Source: Salmo trutta (Eukaryota > Chordata > Actinopteri > Salmoniformes > Salmonidae). Taken from it: DNA of 64,000 nt. Positions 1 to 11,665 of this stretch are shown piece by piece. The stretch covers positions 84,309,791 to 84,373,790 of the forward strand of contig NC_042968.1 in the NCBI RefSeq assembly GCF_901001165.1, given 5' to 3'. Each line of letters opens with the position of its first letter. The first letter of the stretch is position 1. The notes under the pieces were generated by a model. The model was not told where the DNA came from and ran no database searches. It worked only from the letters and a program-made list of their open reading frames with translations. A program made the position numbers and the translations under genes.

Positions 1-62
1 TTTATTAAATAGATCACAGCATTTCCTTTGCAACTTTGGGTAGAAAACCAATAGATTTGGCT

Positions 63-290
63 CAATGCTGGATCGAATCCCTGAGCTGACAAGTTAAAAA
101 TCTGTCGCTCTGCCCCTGAGCAAGGCAGTTAACCCACTGTCCCCGAGCGCCAAAGACGTGGATGTCGATTATGGCAGCCCCCCGCACCTCTCTGGTTCAG
201 AGGGCTTGAGTTAAATGCAGAAGACACATTTCAGTTGATGGCATTCAGTTGTACAACTGACTAGGTATCTCCCTTTCCCCTTTCCTTTCA
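63..290 (+). repeat. tRNA-derived SINE-like repeat
   Basis: The start contains a degenerate pol III B box (GGATCGAATCC, about 69-79). It is followed by text common in salmonid SINE-type repeats: a 'CTGCCCCTGAGCAAGGCAGT' stretch, a 'GGCAGCCCCCCGCACCTCTC' stretch and the end 'CAACTGACTAGGTATC'. Identification rests on recalled salmonid repeats; the exact family is not assigned. Confidence 0.65.
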
Positions 291-559
291 TTATGAATAT
301 AAACTGTGTGGTCATCCTCACAACTAAAGCCAATCCTCCATGAAAGCAATTCAGTTTGTCTCTTAGCAAGCTAATGCTTCAGCCCAACTCTCCTTGAAAA
401 GCCCAACAAGTGGCAGCTCTCTGAGAGGGCAATCCCTACGGTGCAATTCCAATATGAAGACTTTTCCTACAAGCCTAAAACTTTGATGGAGAAATGGGCT
501 AGCCAGGGACAAAAATGTTGTGACAACCCTTATAGAACCCAATACCATTACCTTTGCAA

Positions 560-598
560 AAGAAGGTGTTCCTAATGTTTGGAACACTCAGTGTATAT
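560..598. mobile_element. Tc1-like terminal repeat fragment
   Basis: The text 'GGTGTTCCTAATGTTTGG' followed by ACACTCAGTGTATA matches the terminus of a Tc1-like family, also seen at 39690-39727. No transposase is attached. The rest of 291-863 shows nothing recognisable. Confidence 0.55.
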
Positions 599-925
599 AG
601 TGTGTGTTTGGGACTTTTACCATTGAAGACCATTAGAGACCATAACATTGAAACCAATAGAACTGCTGTAAACAAATGGTTTGCTTGTTCACCAGGAATG
701 GTCTAACAATAACTAATCCAGACCTTTTTTGAAGGGAATAATCGACCCACAAGGGGTCCATTTCTTGGACACAGATTAAGTTTAAAAGAAGGACAAATTT
801 AATTGCTTTCATGGAGGACTGGTCTCAATTGTGAAGGCGACCACACAATGTATTTTCATCACGAGCCAAATCTATTTATTTTCTACCCAAAGTTGCAAAG
901 GGAATGTTGTGATCTATTTAATAAA

Positions 926-1979
926 CACAAGAGGCCAGCAAAATCGAAAAAAAAGTGTGGCGGTATAGCAGCAACATTAGCATCTAGTGGTCAGAATCTG
1001 GTACTTTCACACTACTTTATGGTAAATAATGCAAGATACTTCAATGACTCATTTCTCTAAACAGAGGGAAAAACTAGCAACAGATTCACTGGGAATATAT
1101 GACATAGTATGGAGAAGCAATACTCCAATCCACAGCTTCATACTACTTGTCAAACATAGAGAACTGATACTGTATACTGGTAGTTGGGGTAGGAATGGCA
1201 TGGGGTGTGGGGGATCTGTGGGTGGCGTTTGACATTTTTGGGGGGATTCCTCATGTCTTACTCATTGGTAGGAAGAAGTTTGGTCCAAATCGGATGTTGG
1301 TTACTATATTTAATGGATATTATCTGAATCCTATAAATTAAAATGGCCAATTTGGGTACAATCAATTAGCTAATTTTCTTTCAGATCAAATTACATTTCA
1401 ACAAAATAATGTTTCAGGAAAGGCAATTTTACCTGTTTCTAACTACATAAACGATTTCAGAACCATCTGAGATGGTGGGCGTCATGACATGGAACGACAA
1501 CCATGAACACAAGAAAAACAACCATGAACACACAGAGACACATGCATGCATGAGCAGGAGAGAGCCATGCACAGAGGGCCATGCTTAAATGCCATCTAAA
1601 CAGAAAAACAAAAAGCACTCCTTCACTATTTAATGAGGCTGATCTCTCCAGAGCTTTGACAGTGCTTGGTGCAACTCTTCACATCAAGTGGGGTTAATTT
1701 ATTATTTAAAGTAGAAAAGGGCAGTGGGAGCAGATATGTAATCAAATCAAACTGAAGAAGAAGCCAGTGTATAATTTATGGTTGACATTAAGGAGTGGTG
1801 GTGGTTCTAGGCAGAGTGACACGCTCCCTGCTGATTGAGGAGATTAGAGGAGACAGGGGTGTGTCTTGGGTGGCGTGCTCAACCGGGTGTATCGCTGCCC
1901 AAGGCTAGGCTACAGGCAGGGAGCTGTCCATATGGACCAGTTAGACTGGCCAACACACACTGACAGACAATGGCACCTC

Positions 1980-2013
<34 letters not shown>

Positions 2014-3589
2014 GCAAACAAATGAACCTGTTACTGTAGCAGACACTGTACTTCAATCATCAATTCCATGTGTCTCTGATTTCACCCAGACATCACTGGG
2101 ATATTGTCTATCAACATACAGTATGGGACACTCTGTGGAGGCCACAGCACAAGGGATCATGTACTGATTCACCACACAAACACAAACACAAGGAAAGGAC
2201 AGTGGTTTGGCCAATGTACCCATCCACCATAGATCTAACAAAACATTTCCATAACCTCACATTTAGCCACAGATTATAATCAAGCAGAAGATCTTTTTTA
2301 GGAAACCTTAAGTGGTGTTAAAATGTGCAGCTGGGATTTTTATCCGGGCAACCTGGGGAATAAAAGCAAGCCTTTCTAAATGAATGACTTAAAATAAGGA
2401 AAGAAAAAGCTCATTCCGTTTGGCTTTCGAAAAACTCACAAGGATATCATTAATTATGATTAAATTCAATTTTCATTGATTTCTAACCAAAATGTCAGAT
2501 TAGGAGTGATGTGGGTTATGGCTCACTGAGCCTCAAGGAACCTGTTACATCTCGTTGAGAAGACTAATGCTTAAAGATCTCACTGATCTCCTCAACAAGC
2601 TATCTATCTCCAAGACCTCTCTGCTCTCTTCAGGCAGCAGCAATGTTTTTGTCTCTCATGGTCATCTGCATTCGGTGAATGTTTAAATGGTTAATCCAAT
2701 ACACCTTTGAGGGTAGAAACACGAGGAGTGGAAAAACAGCACAGATGTTCATCTCTAATGTAATTTCCATTCCATTTCCTGAGTGCAGTCCCCAAGTGCA
2801 AACTAGGTTAGCGTTATGTTTAGCTTGCAAATTATTTTTAATAAATAATGAATGCAATAAAAACACGGAGATCAATCGCGAGCTGAGATATCATAAAAGG
2901 AGTCCTAAGTGCCGCCTATGTTTGCTGATTTGGACATTTTCCCGTTTTCAAATTGTCCGTGTCAGTGCTAAAGGTATTGTCGAGATGTTTACATTTCCTG
3001 ATGACTCTATCCCCTTTTCCAGTTTACAGGCTTCCTGCGTCCACTGAGCGATATGCACTGCGTCCATGAAGGGATAGCCACACGTTTTCTTTCCCTCGCT
3101 TTCATTCTCTCCCGTCCCTTCGCCAAATAAAAACCGTGGTGGGGGCAGGAGGGATAGGCCTGTTTTCACTCATTAGTTACAACCATCTGGTGATGGGATG
3201 CTGGATGATGTTTAAATCTGACTATAAAAACAGCGCTCAGATGGGCGCGCGCAGGCAGGTGAGCTGTAAAGCACAGAGGCCGAGGTGCAAATTCAATTCT
3301 CTTGCCACCCATACTGTATTACTCAGGCAATTTCATTACCCATCAGTGGCTGCAATCTTTGTGAAGTGAGCAGCACATAGCCAACACTATAACCTTCAAC
3401 ATTTCAGTGAATGATGTATTATAGTAACCAGTTCACTTCTAATACAAATATAGAATCTCTCTATCGTAGGGTAGATTTGACAAGTGCAAAGTCGGGGAGG
3501 GGGACGCTAAAAGGTTAATGACCGAATCTTTCCCAAACTGACCATCTGGACATGAAATACTAACATATTCCTGCCTCCCTCTCTCTCCC
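926..3589. other. dach2 intron 1, mostly unique sequence
   Basis: No gene is visible. It holds a short (CA)n run at about 1979-2013 and A/T-rich unique sequence with several TAATTA-like homeobox-type motifs (about 2440-2480). ORFs here are short and lack recognisable domains. Because dach genes sit among many developmental enhancers, conserved non-coding elements are plausible, but that cannot be shown from one sequence. Confidence 0.5.
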
Positions 3590-4908
3590 ACCATGCCTCT
3601 GCTCCACCCTCTCTCTCCCACCATGCCTCTGCTCCACCCTCTCTCTCCCACCATGCCTCTGCTCCACCCTCTCTCTCCCACCATGCCTCTGCTCCACCCT
3701 CTCTCTCCCACCATGCCTCTGCTCCACCCTCTCTCTCCCACCATGCCTCTGCTCCACCCTCTCTCTCCCACCATGCCTCTGCTTCACCCTCTCTCTCCCA
3801 CCATGCCTCTGCTCCACCCTCTCTCTTCCACCATGCCTCTGCTCCACCCTCTCTCTCCCACCATGCCTCTGCTCCACCCTCTCTCTCCCACCATGCCTCT
3901 GCTCCACCCTCTCTCTCCCACCATGCCTCTGCTCCACCCTCTCTCTCCCACCATGCCTCTGCTCCACCCTCTCTCTCCCACCATGCCTCTGCTCCACCCT
4001 CTCTCTCCCACCATGCCTCTGCTCCACCCTCTCTCTCCCACCATGCCTCTGCTCCACCCTCTCTCTCCCACCATGCCTCTGCTCCACCCTCTCTCTCCCA
4101 CCATGCCTCTGCTCCACCCTCTCTCTCCCACCATGCCTCTGCTCCACCCTCTCTCTCCCACCATGCCTCTGCTTCACCCTCTCTCTCCCACCATGCCTCT
4201 GCTCCACCCTCTCTCTCCCACCATGCCTCTGCTCCACCCTCTCTCTCCCACCATGCCTCTGCTCCACCCTCTCTCTCCCACCATGCCTCTGCTCCACCCT
4301 CTCTCTCCCACCATGCCTCTGCTCCACCCTCTCTCTCCCACCATGCCTCTGCTCCACCCTCTCTCTCCCACCATGCCTCTGCTCCACCCTCTCTCTCCCA
4401 CCATGCCTCTGCTCCACCCTCTCTCTCCCACCATGCCTCTGCTTCACCCTCTCTCTTCCACCATGCCTCTGCTCCACCCTCTCTCTCTCACCATGCCTCT
4501 GCTCCACCCTCTCTCTCTCACCATGCCTCTGCTTCACCCTCTCTCTCCCACCATGCCTCTGCTCCACCCTCTCTCTCCCACCATGCCTCTGCTCCACCCT
4601 CTCTCTCCCACCATGCCTCTGCTCCACCCTCTCTCTCCCACCATGCCTCTGCTCCACCCTCTCTCTCCCACCATGCCTCTGCTCCACCCTCTCTCTCCCA
4701 CCATGCCTCTGCTCCACCCTCTCTCTCCCACCATGCCTCTGCTCCACCCTCTCTCTTCCACCATGCCTCTGCTCCACCCTCTCTCTCTCACCATGCCTCT
4801 GCTCCACCCTCTCTCTCTCACCATGCCTCTGCTCCACCCTCTCTCTCTCACCATGCCTCTGCTTCACCCTCTCTCTCCCACCATGCCTCTGCTCCACCCT
4901 CTCTCTCA
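3590..4908. repeat. 30-bp minisatellite, about 44 copies
   Basis: A head-to-tail array of a 30-bp unit built from CTGCTCCACCC, TCTCTCTCCC and ACCATGCCT. Copies differ at only a few positions (GCTCC/GCTTC, CTCCC/CTTCC/CTCTC). Since 30 is a multiple of 3 and the unit lacks stops, frames stay open on both strands; these are not genes. It lies in dach2 intron 1. High homogeneity suggests recent expansion. Confidence 0.97.
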
Positions 4909-4981
4909 GTGATCGCTCTGTAAAATATAATCTATATTCCTCTCCAAACATGACCCCAAAGCAGATTATCTCCAATTGAAA

Positions 4982-5080
4982 GTATGTATGTATGTATGTA
5001 TGTATGTATGTATGTATGTATGTATGTATGTATGTATGTATGTATGTATGTATGTATGTATGTATGTGTGTGTGTGTGTG
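4982..5080. repeat. (ATGT)n microsatellite
   Basis: About 22 uninterrupted ATGT units followed by a short (GT)n tail. It begins about 70 bp after the end of the 30-bp minisatellite. Confidence 0.97.
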
Positions 5081-7603
5081 TAGGACATATTTATATTTAA
5101 TACATGGTTGTATGCTCTCCATGCTCTCCCTTGTCATTTACACACCAAACTCACCACCGAGAGATACAATAATGTTGACCCCCTTTCTGACAGCCGGATG
5201 TTTAATTGAATATTATATCAGGTATGGATGGGTAAGACAGACGTTTTCAAATATTTCAACTTTTTTACAAATATTGATGTAGTTCACTTGAACGCTGTAT
5301 AAAGTGAAAGACTGAATACTGAAACCTTTGAAATGTCATAATGAAAGTTAACTAAAATAAAATAAAAATAGCGGTCAAAATACAGCCTTACGCTTACTCC
5401 TAAGGCAGAATTGTCCACTTCATCTGTAATCAATACACCAATCCCATCAAAATATATCAGACTCAGTTTGACAACACAACGCATGATCCGTTAATGCGTC
5501 ACAAATGGAAAGGTATTTGATTTCAAATAGATGGTCAAGATGCAAATGAAAAATGTTTGATGTTGGCAAATTGCGAAATCAAGACAAAAGTTTAGCATAA
5601 AGTACTTAATATTTTTTGACGCATAATTAATTAAGACGAAATGAAATGATGTGGTCAGAAAATAAAATGTGTTAAAAGGTCTTGCTGTGACTTTCAGAAT
5701 GAATAACTTCAGTGTGTGTGTTGTGACAGCGGGACACACACAATGACAACTTTTCTACAAAAAGATGTATCTTTTGGTTTCACAACTATTATTACAATCA
5801 TCATCATCATCATTACATCTCTATTGACTAAATGCCAATTTATAATCATCATCCATGCCTTGTCTTAATCTACATGATTTAACAACATCCCTGATGCGCA
5901 TTCGTGGGTCCAGCATCTATTCAAGGTAACGTTTTGTTATGTTTATTTTCACATGTGAAAATCCTGTCTTTGTATTGAATTTACCAGCCTCCTCTTTTGT
6001 GGCGAATAATCAGCATGGCTTATTGTCGAAGTAGCCGGGGGAACTGCTGGAGAATAAAAGTTGCAATTATGTACAACGAGACAATGAGGGGGGAAACGTT
6101 GAGGTTCGGAATGCTAAAGCTCTTGGGAAAAGAGGGCACTGGTCTGTTTAGAGTGATTTTCCTCAGCTGACATTGTATGGGAACACTAATGCATCTGTCA
6201 TGATAACAAGCTAAGAATAACACCTGGACATCAAACCGAGCAGAGAATCCATCCGAGGTGATTCATTCACAACTGTCTCATTGATTTATTAAACACACAA
6301 GCAACATCTGCAGCGCACAGCCAGCACGGTGCGCGGGTTGGAGATCAATTCGAGGGGAAAGGGAGAGGAGAGATCCCACACACTGGTTGAATCAACGTTG
6401 TTTCCAAGTCATTTTATGGAAATTATGTTGAACCAACGTGGAATAGACGTTGAATTGAAGTCTGTGCCCAGTGGCATTAGTAAAAACATTTAGATCTTTT
6501 TTAACTGGTTTGTCCTGCTTTAACTGGCACGGAATTATTCAGTGACAGAAATAATGCAACCAAATGCCCACAAATGTAGCCTCATTAATTGAAATCCACA
6601 TCTAAAACTTCTCTCATGCTCACTTTTAATGATATTTTCTCACAGGTAGAATCTAATGGATTCTATACAGACACACAAAGGTTTGTTTAATTTAGTCATT
6701 TAGCAAAAGAGAGGTGCTTACATGCCTGCTCATTACAATGATATAGATTTATGGGATTTATATCCAATTACACTCAGGTAGATTTGAGGAACTTAAATGA
6801 AGGAACTTAAACTTCATATACCACAACCTGCTCTATTGCTCCTGAATGACGCCGGAATGGCATAATGGATGAGACGTGCTTTATTAACAAACCATAAGAA
6901 CACAATTCTTCTTTGTGAAAGTCCTAATAAATATTCGAAATGAACAATAAAGCAGTAAGCTTACTGTTGTCATGTTTATGATATTGTTGTGATCTGAATA
7001 TTTTATAGGAAAAGTATGTTGCACCACATTGAAGGTCAATAAGGTGAACGTCAAAGTGAGAAAAGGGGCTATATAATATATATATATTGTAAGTATGTGG
7101 GGAAACGATCTAGCGCTTTGATACACGATGAAACAACGAGCTGCAGCTATAGGGGGATTGCTTATATGTGATTGCTTATAAGTTATGAATAACTCAACTA
7201 CTTCCCTCATACATTGCTGTCTATAAAATGGATATGGAACAATTGTAGCCTGTATTTAGATAGAGCTAGTGCGTGTGTGTTCAAGAGAGACAGAGAGTGA
7301 AGGGTACAGAAGCTGTCAATAATTGAACTTACTGTACACAATGCTTTCATGTTTATTCATAATATAGTGGCGTAAGCGTCATTTTGCTCATGCTTGTATT
7401 ATTTATTTCAGCACTGGTAACGGAAAGACACAGTGTAGTCTAACGCAGCGTTTGCTACACATTTTGATGAACCTCAGTTGGTACATCTACAAACAAAAAG
7501 TTGGTTGAAAACTTTGAGTTCATTGCCCCCTCTCTGCTCTGCTTTTGGGGTATCGCAGTAGGGATGCATATGGAACATGATAAGAAGGAAGTATGCAACT
7601 AAC
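5081..7603. other. dach2 intron 1, unique sequence next to exon 1
   Basis: No gene or intact mobile element is seen. A short copy of a fish repeat motif (GTTGAATCAACGTTG ... TGTGCCCAGTGG) lies at about 6388-6472, and a (CAT)n run at about 5795-5815. The remainder is unique A/T-rich sequence that may contain regulatory elements of dach2. Confidence 0.5.
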
Positions 7604-8076
7604 CTGGCATTGGTGCAGTCGTTATACAGCGCTTCGAAGTCCTTGCGGGTGATGAGTTTGCATCGATTCACCCCGGGCTGAATAGCCCCAAGCCCGCGCA
7701 GAACTCGGACCTGTTCCACCGTGCACACGACGGGGCATATATCCAGCCGCTTCAGCTTGGTGTAGACGGTGTGCAGCCCTCCGACAAGATGTTTCAGGAA
7801 GAGGTCGAAGACCTGCGGCAGGCAAATAAGTTCTTGACCGTCCACGTTGAACGAGGCTACCCTGACCCCGTGCACCTCGACCATTTTGCACTCGTTATTG
7901 CCGCTTGTGCCGTTTCCATTTCCACCGCCTCCTCCGCCGATGAAAGAGTTGATCATGCTGCTTGTCAGTCTCGGGGACTCGGCTGGGCTTGTATACAGCG
8001 GATCGGAGCGAAATAAGCTGCCAGACTCCAGAGTAGAGGTTTGGGAAAGCACCGGCGGAGTTGCTGACACGGCCAT
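7604..8076 (-). CDS. dach2: dach2, first coding exon (dachshund family transcription factor)
   Basis: This exon encodes 157 complete codons plus 2 bases (473 nt), from the ATG at 8076 to a consensus AG|GTTAGT donor (GT at 7603-7602). DACH proteins are nuclear transcriptional co-regulators of the SIX-EYA network. Residues about 62-157 form the Ski/Sno/Dac DNA-binding domain (DACHbox-N), with family signatures such as QELICLPQVFDLFLKHLVGG, KLKRLD, GLGAIQPGVNRCKL and an end at NDCTNA. The N-terminus (MAVSA..., LFRSDPLY, PRLTSSMINSF) resembles DACH2 more than DACH1, followed by a Gly/Asn run at about 47-60. The exon ends in phase 2, as expected for this family. The remaining exons, including the C-terminal DACHbox-C, lie beyond the left edge. 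The exon is intact. The continuation read past the donor (200 codons in all) is intronic. The adjacent chm remnant supports the dach2 assignment. Confidence 0.93.
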
Positions 8077-8340
8077 AGTTTCTCAAGTTTCTTCCTGTCT
8101 CACCCTTTGAGGTTTTTCACTTGATGTTTCACATGCACTGTCGCTCCCGTCGGATTATCGGCAACGGGCAACTACCTATCTCACAAGTGCGGTGGCTAGA
8201 ATGAGAACCATCCGATTCAGTTTCAATTAGCCAGCCCACTGAGAAGTGGATTGGCAGCTCCCACCACCAACGAGGAGCGTAGCAGTTTACGCGCGAGCAT
8301 CCTATTGGCCCTTTAAGCATGAATGGCCTGGCTCCTTGTT
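8077..8340 (-). promoter_or_regulatory. dach2: dach2 5' UTR / proximal promoter region
   Basis: Immediately upstream of the dach2 ATG. Read on the minus strand it contains CCAAT-type boxes (GGGCCAATAGG at about 8303-8313, GCCAATCC at about 8249-8256) and some GC-rich sequence. No clear TATA box is seen. The transcription start is unknown; the promoter call is inferred from position and motifs. Confidence 0.5.
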
Positions 8341-8995
8341 AGAGAGGCGAGTTTCTGTTGACAGCTCCTCCGCTACTGGATAATAACCTTTTTACAGACT
8401 GTTGGCGTTCATTTGAAACCATTAAGACCTGCATTAAAATGTGTTATTCTTATTGGTACAAATAATAAAACATATGACGTTTGTTATTGTAATGTTATTA
8501 CATTGCTATTGTATTATAATACATGTAGACTCATTGCATCAGGCCTATAGCCTAATAAAATATGATTAGGTTTTTAGGTTTTTGGTTATATTGATTCGCA
8601 CCAAAGAAAAGAAGTGAAAGATAAAACAGTAGATATAAAAAAACAGTACAGGTCAGGTTGGAAGCTCCAGTTCACATTTCAGACCCGGGTAGATCGGTTT
8701 CACCCAGACCCGTGAAGACCTCTAATCTGTGGCACTAAACTCAAAATACATAAACTCCCATGCAGAGAAATGGACAAGTTGACAAATTCCCATGTATGTT
8801 CATGTTAATGTATTTCATCAATTTGTAACAGTCTATGACAACTTTGGTAAATATCTATATTTTTTAAGCGTTTACTCACATATCAATAAGCTATTAGTTA
8901 GTGGTTTGGCAGACTGGAAGGTGTTAAATCTAGCACCAGTAGTGCATTTCAAGCTGTCACTTCCCATGTATATGTCTTTGCCTATGGAGCCCCAG
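8341..8995. other. intergenic, nothing recognised
   Basis: A/T-rich unique sequence between the dach2 promoter region and a solo LTR. No coding potential is recognised. Confidence 0.5.
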
Positions 8996-9364
8996 TGTGA
9001 CGATCGTCGTTATGGGTAGACCAAGGCGCAGCGTGAGTTGGGTTCATCATAATTTTATTTAAGGTGAACCAGAAAAAAACAATAAACAACACAATGAACG
9101 AAAAGTCTTGCAGGCTTCTAACAGCTATACAAAAACAAGATCCCACAACTGAAGGTGGGAAAAAGGGCTGCCTAAGTATGATTCCCAATCAGAGACAACG
9201 ATAGACAGCTGCCTCTGATTAGGAACCATACTCGGCCAAACACAAAGAAATAGAAACATAGAATATTACATAGAAATACAAAATCTAGAATGCCCACCTA
9301 AATCACACCCTGACCTAACCAAAATAGAGAAATAAAAGGGGCTCTCTATGGTCAGGGCGTGACA
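8996..9364 (-). mobile_element. solo LTR, TSD CCCAG
   Basis: A 369-bp LTR with TG...CA ends, flanked by perfect 5-bp duplications CCCAG (8991-8995 and 9365-9369). Read on the minus strand it begins TGTCACGCCCTGACC and ends near GACGATCGTCACA. It is related to the LTRs at 11666, 48598, 55525 and 63360. No internal region remains, so it is a recombination product of a full element. Confidence 0.9.
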
Positions 9365-9369
9365 CCCAG

Positions 9370-11660
9370 TGTGGTTTCAAACAGTGATCCCATTCTGATA
9401 ACAGTAGCAAACAGATGCCTCACTGCAGTCCTGCCTAGGCTGCGTTAACAACGCAGGTTATCGACATGACTGCCACAAACCAGAGGAGCAGGGGGGATAT
9501 TGCATAAAGCAAGAAAATTATTAGTTTATAGTGCCCTAGTCAGATTGTTGCCAGTTAAAAGGGGGAATTTTTATTTATTTAACAGAGCTAGATGGACCAA
9601 TACATTGCATTTGTGTTTGAACCCAACACAGACAACATGTGGTCGGATGAACATTTCCTTGTCATCTAAAAAGAGGTCATTTAAATCACTTCTACAAGAG
9701 CCAAAAGAGTCAATGGTGATGGTTTTGCAGACACAGTCAACGTCTGGCTATCCGTTTACGTGTATGAACCTCAATCAGTTGTCTTCTGCCGAACATGTTC
9801 TTTCCTTGCCACCTCCCCTGGATAGTCATCACCAGAGATCATGCTGACCTGTTTGTTTCATATTAAGCTACTGTAAAAGTATTTTTGTTGGACCTCACTA
9901 ATGCAGGACATGTTAGAAATAATTAATGCAATTGCACACCTGCCAGCATTTTCAGGCAGATGGCACTATTTCAAATGAAAATCTTCATCTTGGTTAAAAA
10001 AGTCTGAAAAATGAATACAGGAATAATATTTAACCTTTGGGCTATTCTAGTAGAGAAGATTAATATTGTAATGAGTGCTTAAATGCCATGCAAATTTTTT
10101 GCAAGTACCTGGTTAAATTAAAAAGCTAGGTGGCAATCTGGAAATTAGATACATATTTTACCTGGGTTTCAATTGCACCTTGCTCCTTCATCTTCGATGT
10201 AATCTTAATGATTGCCTGATTAGCATAGCCAGCCAGCTGGCAAAGCTACCAGCTCCAGCCTCAACACTCCCCCAGCAGCGGGTCAATGTCTCCCCCTCTA
10301 CACAAAGCGACAACTCATTCCTCATAGAGTAAATGTATATAATGATGCCCTCCCACCATCTCAGCACACAGTGATGGACTGCTTCCATGGGAACATTGTA
10401 CAGAGTAATCTCCTCTTTTTAAGGACAGTTTCTCAAACTGGTTGAAGAACACTTCCTGTTTTCAGATTTTCAGTAGTTCTTACACTGAACAGACTGGTGA
10501 TATCTTTTGAAAGATAATATATTCTTATACCAATCGTCATTCTGTCAACATGTTAAATCCTACATTTGACTGTATTTGGACTTTACATTGGAATAGTTTA
10601 GCTAAATTAGCATTGCTAAATGCAATGTAACTACACTGACAATACACTTAAATTAATGTGAGAGAAAAAAATCATTAGTCCCTAAAGTTCCTTCAGTGGA
10701 TGACACTTGTACTTGGTTGCCAAAAGAAGAGTTCTGCACATCCATTCCTGTATGCTTACCATCATCATTTATGCATCATGCAGACTGAAGACTGAAAGTG
10801 GCTGTGTGAAAGACAGGACATGGTGAGGGAGAATGGAGAAAAGGAGCGAGAGAGAGAGTATGTCTGCCTCATCTCAATTTTGACTCCTTCTCTTTATAGT
10901 GTTATTGTAATGGTAAACATTGCAGTGAGGCCAGATGCAGAACAGAATCTCCCTTCAGAATAATGAAGTGTTTTTATTAATGCAAGCATCACACAAATCA
11001 ATAACAACAATATATTCCTGGTGATTGTAATTGAATGTTTTCCTAATTTCACTGTCACTTGTGATAGATATTCATGCCCATTACAGTGTTTTAAATTCAT
11101 TAAACTTTCTTGTCTCTTGCTGGATTGAATGTTACATATTGTATACATCAAGTAATTCATTTGGGCTGTGACATGTGACAAAATGTTGATGGGCTCTTCA
11201 TTTAAATAAAATATCACTCCTACTTTAAAAAGACAAGCTTGTTACTTGAGTGTGGTTGCCATGCTTATTGTTTTTAAGAAGGTCCACATTGATGATTTAA
11301 TGACACTTCCTCTATGCTTGCTGCCAAATGAAGGGTGACAGATCCCTGAAGTAAGACTGTCACTCCTTTCTCTGCCTTGGGATGCAACAGAATCAATGAG
11401 CAGGAATACCTGTCAAAACCACTTTGGCATGCCTTGAAATCATTCAGCAATATGTTTTTTATACACATTGTAATTACAAGTATAGATGCTTTCTATGTGT
11501 TAATTTTGTGTATTAATTGAAAGTTGTTTCCCCAAGCTTTTCCCCGAGTTGAAAAGAGAAAAAAGCTAATCTATATTATATCTGATAGAATTCAAGGCAC
11601 ATCTTTGAATAAGCACTTGGAATACTGGTTACATTTCATTTTATTTGAGTATAACTACAG
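9370..11660. other. intergenic, unique sequence
   Basis: No gene, repeat array or transposon is recognised. ORFs here are short and featureless. Confidence 0.5.
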
Positions 11661-11665
11661 CCCTC

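Larger units (their letters stand above)
1..925. repeat. 62-bp inverted repeat arms enclosing ~800 bp
   Basis: Bases 1-62 are the near-exact reverse complement of 864-925; both contain a CTACCCAAAGTTGCAAAG-type core and an ATCTATTTAATAAA end. The left arm begins at the window edge, so it may extend further. The pair could be the termini of a transposon now filled with SINE sequence, or an inverted local duplication. It lies in the first intron of dach2. No ORF in between resembles a protein. Confidence 0.7.

Noticed and set aside
3590..4908. CRISPR array
   Set aside because: Head-to-tail repeats without unique spacers in a vertebrate genome.
3560..5137. 525-codon minus-strand ORF and 439-codon plus-strand ORF
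   Set aside because: Both are readings of a 30-bp minisatellite, open because the unit length is a multiple of 3 and stop-free; no domain.
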